Position numbers and translations under genes: made by a program
Notes under the pieces: generated by a model
The model's input: only the letters and a program-made list of their open reading frames with translations
Told to the model about the DNA's origin: nothing
Databases searched by the model: none
Shown here: in pieces, positions 19,938 to 29,552 of the stretch
Position numbering within the stretch: position 1 is the stretch's first letter
How the letters are laid out: each line of letters starts with the position of its first letter
Source: REEB95 sp963810055
GTDB lineage: Bacteria; Pseudomonadota; Alphaproteobacteria; ATCC43930; CGMCC-115725
Assembly: GCA_963810055.1 (NCBI GenBank)
Contig: CAWEME010000007.1
Location: 84,840 to 148,839 of the forward strand
Direction: 5' to 3'
DNA length: 64,000 nt

Positions 19938-20251
19938 TCCGGCTCGCCACTATCCTGTGGACGCTGGCGGTGATAAGCGCCGGCTATGCCATGTTCCAGG
20001 TCAAATACGAGGTCGGCCGGCTCGAGGACCGGCTGGCGCAGCTGAACCACGACATCGCCGCCGCGCGCGACGAGAACCGCGTCCTCAACGCGGAGTGGAG
20101 CCTGCTGTCCGACCCGCAACGGCTCGATCGCCTCAACCAGACCTACCTTCATCTGACGCCGGTCGGCACGGCGCAGATCGGCAGCATCGACCACATCCCG
20201 TTCCGGCCGGGCGCTGCGCCCGCGCCGATGCTCGCCAAGGCGGCCCAATGA
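19934..20251 (+). CDS. ftsL: Cell division protein FtsL
   Basis: 105 residues: one membrane helix (MIRLATILWTLAVISAGYAMFQV), then a coiled-coil stretch (VGRLEDRLAQLNHDIAAARDE) and WSLLSDPQRLDRLNQ, the usual alphaproteobacterial FtsL pattern. It links FtsQ/FtsB to the FtsWI synthase in the periplasm. Recognised by topology and position between rsmH and ftsI. Overlaps both neighbours by 4 bp. Confidence 0.85.
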   Translation: MIRLATILWTLAVISAGYAMFQVKYEVGRLEDRLAQLNHDIAAARDENRVLNAEWSLLSDPQRLDRLNQTYLHLTPVGTAQIGSIDHIPFRPGAAPAPMLAKAAQ

Positions 20252-21993
20252 ACCACCGGCTCAATCTCGGCCACGACAATCCGTGCCGGCCGCGCCATTT
20301 CCGCCCCGGCCGCGCCGTCAATCCCTCGCCCGAAGGCCCGGCGAAAGCCGCGCTCGAACTCAGCCACACCAGGCTGCTGATCACCGGCGCGCTGTTCCTG
20401 CTGGCCTTTGCGGTGATCGCCGGACGGCTCATCGAAGTGGCGGGCTTCAAGAGCGGCGATTTGCGCACGGCGCATATCCGCCAGGAAGGCCCGAGCTATG
20501 TCGCGCGCGCCGACATCGTCGACCGCAACGGCGTGCTGCTCGCCACCACGCTCGCCACATCCTCGCTCTTCGCCGTGCCGAAGCAGGTGCCGGACAAGCG
20601 CAATGCCGCGGCGCAGCTGGCATCGGTGCTGCCCGAGACCAGCGCGAACGAGCTTTACGCCCGGCTTTCCTCCGACAAGGGCTTCGTCTGGCTGGCGCGC
20701 CAGCTTTCCCCGCAGCAGAAGATGGCGGTCATCCAGCTCGGCATTCCCGGCCTCGAATTCCAGACCGAGGGCAAGCGGGTCTATCCCAAGGGCAACCTCG
20801 CCGCCCATGTGCTGGGCTTCGCCGGGCTCGACGATACCGGGCTCGCCGGCATCGAGCGCGGCCTCGACGGCAGCCTGAAGGCCGGCGACGGGCCGGTGCG
20901 GTTGTCGATCGACGTGCGGCTGCAATACATCCTCCAGAGCGAGCTCGCCCGCCAGATCGCCGACTTCAAGGCGCTCGGCGGCACCGGCATCATCATGGAC
21001 GTGCGTTCGGGCGAGGTGCTGGCGCTGGTCTCGCTGCCCGATTTCGACCCCAACAATCCCGGCAGCGCCAAGCCCGAGGATCTCTTCGACCGCGCCACGC
21101 TCGGCATCTACGAGGTCGGGTCGCTGTTCAAGATCTTCACCACCGCGATGGCGCTCGACGACGGCGTCAGCACCTTCGCCAGCCGTTACGACGCGACCAA
21201 GCCGCTCGAGGTCGCGGGCTACACCATTCACGACGACGATCCGCAGAAGCGCTGGCTCACCGTGCCCGAGATCTTCATGTATTCCTCGAACATCGGCGAG
21301 GCGCGCATCGCCGCCGACGCCGGCACCGATCGCCAGCGCGATTTCCTCGATCGCCTGGGATTGCTGCGCCAGCCCAGCTTCGAGCTGCCGGAGGTGGGGA
21401 CGCCCCTGCTGCCGCATCCGTGGCGGCCGATCAACACCATGACCATCGCCTTCGGCCACGGCATCTCCGTCAGCCCCTTGCAGGTGGCGAGCGCGGCGAG
21501 CGCGGTGGCCAATGGCGGCATCCTCTATCCCGCCACCCTCCTGAAGCGGCCGGACGGGTCGGCGCCCCAGGGCCGGCGGGTGATGTCGGCCGCGACCTCG
21601 CTCGAGATGCGCAAGCTTTTGCGCCTGGTGGTCGAACAGGGCACCGGCAAGCTCGCCAACGCGCCGGGATATCTGGTCGGCGGCAAGACCGGCACCGCCG
21701 AGAAGGTGGAAAACGGCGGCTATGCCCGCCACGCCCTGGTGTCGTCCTTCCTGGGCGTCTTTCCGATCAACGATCCGCGTTACCTGGTGCTGGCGCTCTT
21801 GGACGAGCCGCATATCGGCACCAAGGCCGGCGGCGCCACCGGCGGCCTGACGGCGGCGCCGGCGGTGCGGCGCATCGTCGAGCGCATGGCGCCGCTCGTC
21901 GGAATCCAACCTGTCGACGAAAATTCGCCCGAAATTCGCCGTTCTCTGGTGGTCGGCTTGCCCCCACAGGGACGGACACTTGCGGCTAATTGA
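20248..21993 (+). CDS. ftsI: Peptidoglycan transpeptidase FtsI (PBP3)
   Basis: 581-residue class B penicillin-binding protein that crosslinks septal peptidoglycan. A cytoplasmic tail precedes the membrane helix LLITGALFLLAFAVIAGRLIE. The dimerisation domain begins near YVARADIVDRNGVLLATTLA. The transpeptidase domain has the serine motif YEVGSLFKIF (S-x-x-K near 294), SSN in MYSSNIGEAR and KTGT in VGGKTGTAEKV. ATG 20248 overlaps ftsL by ATGA. Confidence 0.95.
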   Translation: MNHRLNLGHDNPCRPRHFRPGRAVNPSPEGPAKAALELSHTRLLITGALFLLAFAVIAGRLIEVAGFKSGDLRTAHIRQEGPSYVARADIVDRNGVLLATTLATSSLFAVPKQVPDKRNAAAQLASVLPETSANELYARLSSDKGFVWLARQLSPQQKMAVIQLGIPGLEFQTEGKRVYPKGNLAAHVLGFAGLDDTGLAGIERGLDGSLKAGDGPVRLSIDVRLQYILQSELARQIADFKALGGTGIIMDVRSGEVLALVSLPDFDPNNPGSAKPEDLFDRATLGIYEVGSLFKIFTTAMALDDGVSTFASRYDATKPLEVAGYTIHDDDPQKRWLTVPEIFMYSSNIGEARIAADAGTDRQRDFLDRLGLLRQPSFELPEVGTPLLPHPWRPINTMTIAFGHGISVSPLQVASAASAVANGGILYPATLLKRPDGSAPQGRRVMSAATSLEMRKLLRLVVEQGTGKLANAPGYLVGGKTGTAEKVENGGYARHALVSSFLGVFPINDPRYLVLALLDEPHIGTKAGGATGGLTAAPAVRRIVERMAPLVGIQPVDENSPEIRRSLVVGLPPQGRTLAAN

Positions 21994-23443
21994 ACTCATG
22001 CGCGGCGCCTTGGGCCAGGGTCACATCGCGCCGCGGGGGGACCCCGATATTCTCGGTTTGACGTCTGACTCGCGCGCGGTGAAACCAGGTTACCTGTTCG
22101 CCGCCCTCTCCGGTCGCAGCGCCGACGGGCGGCGTTTTCTCGACGACGCGGTGAAGCGGGGCGCCGTCGCCGTGCTGGCCGACCGGCCGGTCGAGCTGCC
22201 GGTGCCGGTGGTGGTGGACGCCAATCCGCGCCGATGCCTCGCGCTGATGGCGGCGCTCTATTACGCGCCCCAGCCCGCCACCGTCGCCGCCGTCACCGGC
22301 ACCAACGGCAAGACCTCGGTCGCGGCGTTCCTGCGCCAGATCTGGCAGAGCGCCGGCCTGAAATCGGCGAGCCTCGGCACCACCGGGATCGTCGGTCCGG
22401 GGATCGAAAAACCCGGCAGCCTCACCACCCCCGATCCGGTCGAGCTGCACAAGGAATTGCAGGAATTGGCGCGGATGGGCGTCGACCATCTGGCGCTCGA
22501 AGCCTCGAGCCACGGCCTCGACCAGTTCCGCCTCGACGGCGTCAGGCTGGCGGCCGCCGGCTTCACCAATCTGACCCGCGACCATCTCGACTATCACCCG
22601 GACATGGGGGCCTATTTCGCCGCCAAGACGCGGCTGTTCGCCGAGCTGCTGCCCCCGGACGGCACCGCCGTGGTCAACATCGATCAGACCGAGGGCGGCG
22701 AGTTGGCCGAGCTTTGCCGGGGCCGCGGGATCAAGACCGTGACCTATGGCCGGGCCGAGCGGGCCGGGCTGCGGCTGGTCCGGGCCGAACCCCAGGATGC
22801 CGGGATCGGCATCGAGATCAGTTTGGCGGGGCAGAGGCATGAACTCGATCTGCCTCTACTGGGCGGGTTTCAGGCGATGAACGCGCTGTGCGCCCTGGGA
22901 TTGGCGCTCGCCACCGGGATCAAGGCCGAGGTTGCGCTAGGCGCGTTGAGGAATCTTCGAGGCGCGCCGGGGCGGATGGAGCTGGTGGCCACCCATTCCT
23001 CGGGCGCCAAGGTGATCGTCGATTACGCCCACAGCCCCGACGCGCTCGAAACCGTGCTCAAGGCGTTGCGCCCGCATGGGCGGGGCCGGCTGGTGCTGGT
23101 GTTCGGCTGCGGCGGCGACCGCGACAAGGGCAAGCGGCCCTTGATGGGCGCCATCGCCCAGCGTTTGGCCGATCTGGTGTTCGTCACCGACGACAACCCC
23201 CGCAGCGAAAACCCGGCCGAGATCCGCCGCGCCATCCTGGCCGCCTGCCCCAAGGCGCGCGAGATCGGCGACCGCCGCGACGCCATCCGCGCGGCGGCCG
23301 CGCTGCTGCGTCCGGGCGATCTGCTGCTGATCGCCGGCAAGGGTCATGAAACCGGGCAGATCCTGGGATCGACCACCCTGCCCTTCTCGGACAAGGACGA
23401 AGCCCGGGCCGCCATCGCCAACCTGGCGGGAGGACGCGCTTGA
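21980..23443 (+). CDS. murE: UDP-MurNAc-tripeptide synthetase MurE
   Basis: 487-residue Mur ligase that adds the third stem residue. The ATP site is AAVTGTNGKTSVAAF. LGTTGIVG, the conserved TTPDPVELHKELQ and DYAHSPDALE follow. DDNPRSENP matches the DNPR signature for meso-diaminopimelate specificity. The TTG start at 21980 overlaps the end of ftsI by 14 bp. ATG 21998 is a possible alternative six residues later. Confidence 0.94.
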   Translation: MRLIELMRGALGQGHIAPRGDPDILGLTSDSRAVKPGYLFAALSGRSADGRRFLDDAVKRGAVAVLADRPVELPVPVVVDANPRRCLALMAALYYAPQPATVAAVTGTNGKTSVAAFLRQIWQSAGLKSASLGTTGIVGPGIEKPGSLTTPDPVELHKELQELARMGVDHLALEASSHGLDQFRLDGVRLAAAGFTNLTRDHLDYHPDMGAYFAAKTRLFAELLPPDGTAVVNIDQTEGGELAELCRGRGIKTVTYGRAERAGLRLVRAEPQDAGIGIEISLAGQRHELDLPLLGGFQAMNALCALGLALATGIKAEVALGALRNLRGAPGRMELVATHSSGAKVIVDYAHSPDALETVLKALRPHGRGRLVLVFGCGGDRDKGKRPLMGAIAQRLADLVFVTDDNPRSENPAEIRRAILAACPKAREIGDRRDAIRAAAALLRPGDLLLIAGKGHETGQILGSTTLPFSDKDEARAAIANLAGGRA

Positions 23444-24849
23444 GCGCGCTGTGGACTTCCGCCGAAGCGGCATCCGCCACTTCCGGCCGCAACAGCCGCG
23501 ACTGGAGCGCCTCGGGCGTCTCGATCGACAGCCGCAGTTTGGCGCGCGGCGATCTGTTCGTGGCGATCAAGGGGCCCAAGGCGGACGGCCACGATTTCGT
23601 CGCCGACGCCTTCGGCAAAGGCGCCGCCGCCGCCGCGGTCAGCCGCAGCCCGAAACGGCTTCCCGCCGACGCGCCGCTGCTGATGGTTTCGGACACGCAA
23701 CGGGCGCTCGAGGATCTGGGCCGCGCCGCGCGGGCGCGTTGCCAGGCCACGGTCATCGGCGTCACCGGCAGCGTCGGCAAGACCGGCGTCAAGGAGGCGT
23801 TGCGCCACGCGCTCGAACGCCAGGGGCCCACATCGGCCTCCCAAGGCAGCCTCAACAACCAGTGGGGCGTGCCGCTCTCGCTCGCGCGTTTGCCGCGCGA
23901 CGCCAAATACGGCGTGTTCGAGATGGGCATGAACCACGCGGGCGAGATCGACGCGCTGACGCGGCTGGTCAGGCCCGACGTCGCGCTCATCACCACCGTC
24001 GAGGCGACGCATCTCGGATTCTTCCCCTCGGTCGAGGCGATCGCCGACGCCAAGGCCGAGATCTTCAACGGCATGGGCGGACGCGGATCCGCCGTCCTGA
24101 ACCGCGACAATCCCTATTACGAGCGCCTGGCCGCGCGGGCATCCGCGGCCGGGGTTTCGCACATCGTCTCCTTCGGCGCGCATGCGGATGCTTCCGTGCG
24201 GCTGGTCGCATGCGAGCTGCATGGCTGCGCCAGCGCCGTGACCGTTTCGGTGATGGGGGAGGTGTTCGACTATTCCGTGGCGCTGCCCGGCCGCCATTGG
24301 GTGACGAACAGCCTCGCCGTGCTGGCCGCGGTCAAGGCGGCGGGCGGCGATGCCGTCGGCGCGGCGGCGGCGATGGCGACGCTCGAACCCCTGGCCGGGC
24401 GCGGCCGGCGCTTCAAGATCGCGGTTCCGGGCGGCGAGGCCGTGCTGATCGACGAAAGCTACAACGCCAGCCCGGCCTCGATGCGCGCGGCGATCGCGGT
24501 GCTCGCGGCGATGAACCCGAAGAACGGCGGAAGGCGCATCGCCGTGCTGGGCGACATGCTGGAGCTGGGCGATCAGTCGGCGCGGCTCCACGCCGAGCTG
24601 GCGGGGCCCTTGAACGACGCGAACGCCGATCTGGTCTTCACCTCCGGCCCCGAGATGCGCGCCCTCGACCGGGCGTTGCCGGCTCTTCGCCGCGGCGGCC
24701 ATGCCGCGACCCCGGGCGAGACGGCGAAGCTGGTGGCGGCGCGGCTCAAGCCGGGCGACGTGATTTTGGTCAAGGGCTCGCACGGCAGCCACATGTTCGA
24801 AGTGGCGGCGCGGCTTTCCGCCCAGCCGGCCCTGGCGGCGAAGGAGTAG
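23440..24849 (+). CDS. murF: UDP-MurNAc-pentapeptide synthetase MurF
   Basis: 469-residue Mur ligase that adds D-Ala-D-Ala. The ATP site is GVTGSVGKTGVKEALRHAL, in place of the more usual GSxGKT. FEMGMNHAGEIDALTRLV, LIDESYNASPASMRAAI and VLGDMLELGDQSARLHAEL are strong MurF signatures. It starts with TTG in a TTGA overlap with murE, and mraY begins 4 bp after it. Confidence 0.94.
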   Translation: MSALWTSAEAASATSGRNSRDWSASGVSIDSRSLARGDLFVAIKGPKADGHDFVADAFGKGAAAAAVSRSPKRLPADAPLLMVSDTQRALEDLGRAARARCQATVIGVTGSVGKTGVKEALRHALERQGPTSASQGSLNNQWGVPLSLARLPRDAKYGVFEMGMNHAGEIDALTRLVRPDVALITTVEATHLGFFPSVEAIADAKAEIFNGMGGRGSAVLNRDNPYYERLAARASAAGVSHIVSFGAHADASVRLVACELHGCASAVTVSVMGEVFDYSVALPGRHWVTNSLAVLAAVKAAGGDAVGAAAAMATLEPLAGRGRRFKIAVPGGEAVLIDESYNASPASMRAAIAVLAAMNPKNGGRRIAVLGDMLELGDQSARLHAELAGPLNDANADLVFTSGPEMRALDRALPALRRGGHAATPGETAKLVAARLKPGDVILVKGSHGSHMFEVAARLSAQPALAAKE

Positions 24850-24853
24850 GCCC

Positions 24854-25942
24854 ATGCTGTACGAGCTGCTCGCGCCTTTGGCCGACCAATTCACGCTCTT
24901 CAACCTGTTCCGCTACATCACCTTCCGCTCGGGCGGCGCGGTGGTGACGGCGCTGGTCATCAGCTTCATCTGCGGCCCGTGGATCATCAACTGGCTGAAG
25001 GTGAAGCAGCGCGGCGGCCAGCCGATCCGCCTCGAAGGGCCGGCGGGCCACCTGCTCACCAAGGCCGGAACGCCCACCATGGGCGGGTTCCTGATCCTGC
25101 TGGCGGTGACCGGATCGACCTTGCTCTGGGCCGATCTCAGGAACGGCTATGTCTGGGTGACGCTGTTCGTCACGGCGGGTTTCGGCGCGGTGGGGTTCTT
25201 CGACGATTACCGCAAGCTCACCAAGCGCTCGTCCAAGGGCATATCGGGCCGCCAGCGGCTTTTGATCGAGTTCGCCATCGCGCTCGCGGGCGCGGTCGCG
25301 GTGATTCTGCTGATGCACCGTCCGCTCGGCACCTCGCTGACGGTGCCGTTCCTCAAGACCGTGCTGCCCGATCTCGGCTGGTTCTTCGCCGTGTTCGCGG
25401 CCTTCGTCATCGCCGGTTCCGCCAACGCGGTCAATTTGACCGACGGGCTCGACGGGCTCGCCATCGTGCCGGCGATGATCGCGGCCGGCTGTTTCATGCT
25501 GATCTCCTATCTCGTCGGCAACCTGGTGTTCGCCAATTACCTGCAAATCCAGCACGTCAGCGGCGCGGGCGAGCTGGCGGTGTTCTGCGCGGCGATGGTG
25601 GGCGCGGCGCTGGGATTCCTGTGGTTCAACGCGCCGCCGGCCATGGTGTTCATGGGCGACACCGGCTCGCTGTCGATCGGCGCGGCGCTCGGCATCGTCA
25701 GCGTCGTCACCAAGAACGAGCTGGTGCTGGCGATCATCGGCGGGCTGTTCGTGCTCGAAACCGTGTCGGTGATCGTGCAGGTGGCGAGTTTCAAGCTCAC
25801 CGGCAAGCGCGTGTTCCGCATGGCGCCGCTCCACCACCACTTCGAGCAGAAGGGCTGGAAGGAGCCGACCATCGTCATCCGCTTCTGGATCATCGCCTCG
25901 ATCCTGGCGATCGCCGGCCTCACCACGCTGAAGCTGAGGTGA
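24854..25942 (+). CDS. mraY: Phospho-MurNAc-pentapeptide-transferase MraY
   Basis: 362-residue polytopic membrane enzyme making lipid I from UDP-MurNAc-pentapeptide and undecaprenyl phosphate. Signatures: GTPTMGGFLIL, FFDDYRKLTKRSSKG with the Asp pair, ANAVNLTDGLDGLAI, FMGDTGSLSIGAALG and the C-terminal APLHHHFEQKGWKE. About ten membrane helices. Confidence 0.96.
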   Translation: MLYELLAPLADQFTLFNLFRYITFRSGGAVVTALVISFICGPWIINWLKVKQRGGQPIRLEGPAGHLLTKAGTPTMGGFLILLAVTGSTLLWADLRNGYVWVTLFVTAGFGAVGFFDDYRKLTKRSSKGISGRQRLLIEFAIALAGAVAVILLMHRPLGTSLTVPFLKTVLPDLGWFFAVFAAFVIAGSANAVNLTDGLDGLAIVPAMIAAGCFMLISYLVGNLVFANYLQIQHVSGAGELAVFCAAMVGAALGFLWFNAPPAMVFMGDTGSLSIGAALGIVSVVTKNELVLAIIGGLFVLETVSVIVQVASFKLTGKRVFRMAPLHHHFEQKGWKEPTIVIRFWIIASILAIAGLTTLKLR

Positions 25943-25946
25943 GGCG

Positions 25947-27334
25947 ATGATCCCGGTGGCGAATTTCCGCAATCAGACCGTGGCCGTGCTGGGGCTGGCG
26001 CGCTCGGGCTTGGCGGCGGCCCAGGCGCTGAAGCTGGGCGGCGCGCGCGTGCTGGCCTGGGACGACGCGGCCGACAAGCGCAAGGCCGCGGAGAATTCCG
26101 GGCTGGCCTTGACCGATCTTCTGCGGCACGGCCTGGCGGACGCCAAGGCGCTGGTGCTGTCGCCCGGCATTCCGCACACCTATCCCAAGCCGCATCCGGT
26201 CGCCGAGCTGGCGCGCAAGGCGGGATTGCCGATCATCGGCGACATCGAGCTGCTGGCGCTCGCCTGCAAGGAAGCGCGCTTCGCCGGCATCACCGGCACC
26301 AACGGCAAATCGACCACCACCGCGCTGATCGCCCATATCCTCAAGCAGGCCGGGCGCGAGGTCGCGGTGGGCGGCAATCTGGGCTTCCCCGCGCTGCTGC
26401 TCGAGGCGCTGGGCAAGAACGGGATTTACGTGTTGGAGCTGAGCTCCTATCAGCTCGAACTCACCGGCAGCCTGGCGCTCGACGTCGCAGTGCTGCTGAA
26501 CGTCACGCCCGACCATCTCGGCCGCCACGGCGGCATGGCGGGCTATATCGAGGCCAAGAAGCGCGTCTTCCGCAACCAGGGATCCGCGCACAGCGCCATC
26601 ATCGGCGTCGACGACGAGATCTGCCGCGGCATTTTCGCCGCGCTCAAAGCCGCCGGACGGCAGAAGACGGTGCCGATCTCGGCCAACGCCCCGGCCCCGG
26701 GCGGCGTCTATGTCCAAAACGGAAAACTGATCGACGATCTCGACGGCAAGGCCAGGACGATGCTCGACCTCGCCCAAACGCCGCATTTGCCCGGACGGCA
26801 TAACGGACAGAACGCGGCCGCCTCCTACGCCGCATCCCGCGCCCTCGGTCTCGACGAGGCATCCGCGATCGCCGGCATCAAGAGCTTCCCCGGCCTGGCG
26901 CACCGCCAGGAGCTGATCGCCGAGATCGACGGCGTGCGTTACGTCAACGACAGCAAGGCGACCAACGCCGACGCGGCGGAAAAGGCGCTCGCCTGCTACG
27001 CCGACATCTACTGGATCGCCGGCGGACAGCCGAAGGAAGAGGGCATCGCCGGCCTGGCGCCGCTGTTCCCGCGCATCCGCAAGGCATTTCTCATCGGCGA
27101 AGCCGCGAAGGCTTTCGCCAAGACGCTCGCAGGCCGCGTCGCGTGCGAGATTTCCGGCACGCTCGACCAAGCCGTCGCCAATGCCCGCCAAGCGGCGCTC
27201 GAAGAGCGCCGCAAGGGAGCGCGGTCGTGCTGCTGTCGCCCGCCTGCGCCTCGTTCGACCAGTTCAAGGATTTCGAGGAGCGCGGCGAGCGCTTCCGCGC
27301 TTTGGTGGCGAAACTGCCCGGGAGGCGCGCGTGA
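25947..27334 (+). CDS. murD: UDP-MurNAc-L-alanine-D-glutamate ligase MurD, one frameshift near its end
   Basis: Cytoplasmic Mur ligase adding D-Glu. The ATP site is FAGITGTNGKSTTTALIAHIL; ELSSYQLELT, LNVTPDHLGRHGG and VNDSKATNADAAEKAL follow. The frame breaks near 27,220: after LEERRKGA the expected VVLLSPACASFDQFKDFEERG continues in another frame to the TGA at 27334. One lost base or two gained bases explain it. Corrected length is about 461 residues, normal for MurD. The unshifted frame stays open through ftsW to murG, producing a false 1,201-codon ORF. Confidence 0.9.
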
Positions 27335-28449
27335 ACTTCGCCCGCACCGACAAAAGCGCGGTGGCGCAATGGTGGTGGTCGGTGGACCGCTGGACGCTGC
27401 TGGCCTTGGCGGGGCTGGTGGGGTTCGGCTCGCTTCTGGTGATGGCGGCCAGCCCCTCGGTCGCCGAGCGCATCGGCGTCGATCACCTGCATTTCGTGAG
27501 GCGCTATTTCGCCGTGCTGCCGGTGGCGCTGGCGGTGATGTTCGCGGTCTCGCTCCAGACGCCGCGCAACGTGCGCCGCATCGCCATCGCCGGTTTCGCG
27601 GTCGCGGTGGCGCTGATGGTAGCGACGCTGTTCATCGGCGTCGAGATCAAGGGCGCGCGGCGCTGGATCGAGCTGCCGTGGTTCTCGCTGCAGCCCTCGG
27701 AATTCGTCAAGCCGTGCTTCGCCGTGCTTTCGGCCTGGCTGTTCGCCAAGTCGCGCGAGACGCCCGCCTTCCCGGGCCAGTTCATCGCCGTCGGACTCTT
27801 CCTGCTGGTGCTGTTCCTGCTCATCCGCCAGCCCGATTTCGGCATGGCCTTCGTCGTCTCGGCGGTGTGGTTCACCCAGTTCTTCCTGGCGGGGCTGCGG
27901 CTGGCCTGGGCGGCGGCGTATCTGGGCACCGGGGGACTGGGCCTGGTCGCGGCCTATTTCACCCTGCCGCACGTGCAGAGCCGCATCGACCGCTTCCTCG
28001 ATCCGGCCAGCGGCGACAGCTACCAGATCGACCGCTCGATGGACGCGTTCATGAACGGCGGGTTGTGGGGCCGCGGTCCCGGCGAGGGCACGATCAAGGA
28101 CACGCTGCCCGACGCGCATGCCGATTTCGTCTTCGCCGTGGCGGGCGAGGAGCTGGGGCTGATCGTCTGCCTGGTCATCGTCGCGTTGTTCGCCTTCATC
28201 GTGCTGCGGGGCATCTCGCGGCTGTTGCAGGAGAACAACCTGTTCATCGTCATCGCGGCCACCGGCCTGTTCGTGCAGTTCGGGTTGCAGGCGGTCATCA
28301 ACATGGCGTCGGCGCTCCACCTGATGCCGACCAAGGGCATGACGCTGCCCTTCATCTCCTATGGCGGCTCGTCGCTGTTGGCCCTGGGCCTCGGCATGGG
28401 CATGGCGCTGGCCTTGACGCGACGGCGTTTCGGCGGAGAAGACCTATGA
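27331..28449 (+). CDS. ftsW: Septal peptidoglycan polymerase FtsW
   Basis: 372-residue SEDS glycosyltransferase working with FtsI. About ten membrane helices; signatures include KGARRWIELPWFSLQPSEFVKP, a large periplasmic loop with GDSYQIDRSMDAFMNGGLWG, HADFVFAVAGEELGL and LPFISYGGSSLLALGLGMG. GTG 27331 overlaps the murD stop as GTGA. Confidence 0.94.
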   Translation: MNFARTDKSAVAQWWWSVDRWTLLALAGLVGFGSLLVMAASPSVAERIGVDHLHFVRRYFAVLPVALAVMFAVSLQTPRNVRRIAIAGFAVAVALMVATLFIGVEIKGARRWIELPWFSLQPSEFVKPCFAVLSAWLFAKSRETPAFPGQFIAVGLFLLVLFLLIRQPDFGMAFVVSAVWFTQFFLAGLRLAWAAAYLGTGGLGLVAAYFTLPHVQSRIDRFLDPASGDSYQIDRSMDAFMNGGLWGRGPGEGTIKDTLPDAHADFVFAVAGEELGLIVCLVIVALFAFIVLRGISRLLQENNLFIVIAATGLFVQFGLQAVINMASALHLMPTKGMTLPFISYGGSSLLALGLGMGMALALTRRRFGGEDL

Positions 28450-29552
28450 GCGGCCTGATCGTGCTCGCCGCCGGCGGCACCGGCGGCCACATCTTCCCGG
28501 CCGAGGCGCTGGCGGGCGAATTGCTCGGACGCGGCCTGAAAGTGGCGCTGGTGACGGACCGGCGCGGCCAGGCCTTCGGCGGGCGCTTGCCGGGCGTCGA
28601 TCTGCACCGCATCCGCGCGGGGCGTCCGGGCGGCTCGCTCCTGAGCAAGCTCGTCGCCGCGGCCGAGATCGCGCTGGGATTCATCGCCGCGCGCAGGCTG
28701 CTGCGCGCCCTGGCGCCGGACGCCGCGGTGGGTTTCGGGGGATATCCCTCGGTGCCGACCATGCTGGCGGCGGCGCGGCTCGGATTCCCCACGCTCATTC
28801 ATGAACAGAACGCGCGGCTCGGCCGCGCCAATCGCTGGCTGGCGCCGCGCGTCAGGCGCATCGCCACCTCCTTCGCCGCGGTCGACGGGCTCGACGCGGC
28901 CGAGCGCATGCGCGCCGTCGAGACCGGCAACCCGGTGCGGGCAGCCATCGCGGCCGCCCGGTCCACGCCCTATGCCGCGCCGGACCGCGGGGCGATCGAG
29001 CTCTTGGTGATCGGCGGCAGCCAGGGCGCGCATATCCTGAGCGCGGTGGTGCCGGCGGCGCTGGCGCTACTCCCGGCCTTGCTGCGCGCCCGGATCAATC
29101 TGGCGCAACAGGCGCGGCCCGAGGATCTGGACCATGTCCGCGCTTCCCATGCCGCCAACGGCATCAAGGCCGAGGTCTCGACTTTCTTTTCCGACATTCC
29201 GGCGCGGCTCGCGCGCGCGCATCTGGTGATCTCGCGCGCCGGCGCCTCCTCGGTCGCCGAGATCTGCGCGGTCGGGCGGCCCGCGCTGCTGGTGCCGTTC
29301 CGCCTGGCAGCCGACGACCACCAGACCGCGAACGCCGAAGCGCTCAAGCAGGCGGGCGCCGCCTGGGTCATGGCCGAACGCGAGTTCACGCCGCCGGCGC
29401 TGGCGCAGCGGCTGGAAAATCTGTTCACCCAGCCCGCCCTGCTCGAAGCCGCCGCGGCCTCGGCCTATCGCCACGGCAGGCCCGACGCGGCGCGGCGGCT
29501 GGCCGATCTGGTGCTGGAAACCGCGGCTTCGTCCCGGGGAGGCGACGCATGA
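28446..29552 (+). CDS. murG: Lipid II synthase MurG
   Basis: 368-residue GT28 glycosyltransferase adding GlcNAc to lipid I on the inner membrane face. LAAGGTGGHIFPAEALA is the N-terminal glycine loop, then GFGGYPSVPTMLAA, LIHEQNARLGRANRWLA and in the C-terminal domain VIGGSQGAHI, VISRAGASSVAEI and DDHQTANAEAL. ATGA overlaps on both sides. Confidence 0.95.
   Translation: MSGLIVLAAGGTGGHIFPAEALAGELLGRGLKVALVTDRRGQAFGGRLPGVDLHRIRAGRPGGSLLSKLVAAAEIALGFIAARRLLRALAPDAAVGFGGYPSVPTMLAAARLGFPTLIHEQNARLGRANRWLAPRVRRIATSFAAVDGLDAAERMRAVETGNPVRAAIAAARSTPYAAPDRGAIELLVIGGSQGAHILSAVVPAALALLPALLRARINLAQQARPEDLDHVRASHAANGIKAEVSTFFSDIPARLARAHLVISRAGASSVAEICAVGRPALLVPFRLAADDHQTANAEALKQAGAAWVMAEREFTPPALAQRLENLFTQPALLEAAAASAYRHGRPDAARRLADLVLETAASSRGGDA

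Noticed and set aside
25947..29552. Single ORF apparently joining murD to murG
   Set aside because: The frame shift near 27,220 puts the read in a non-coding frame across ftsW; the parts before and after are separate genes.
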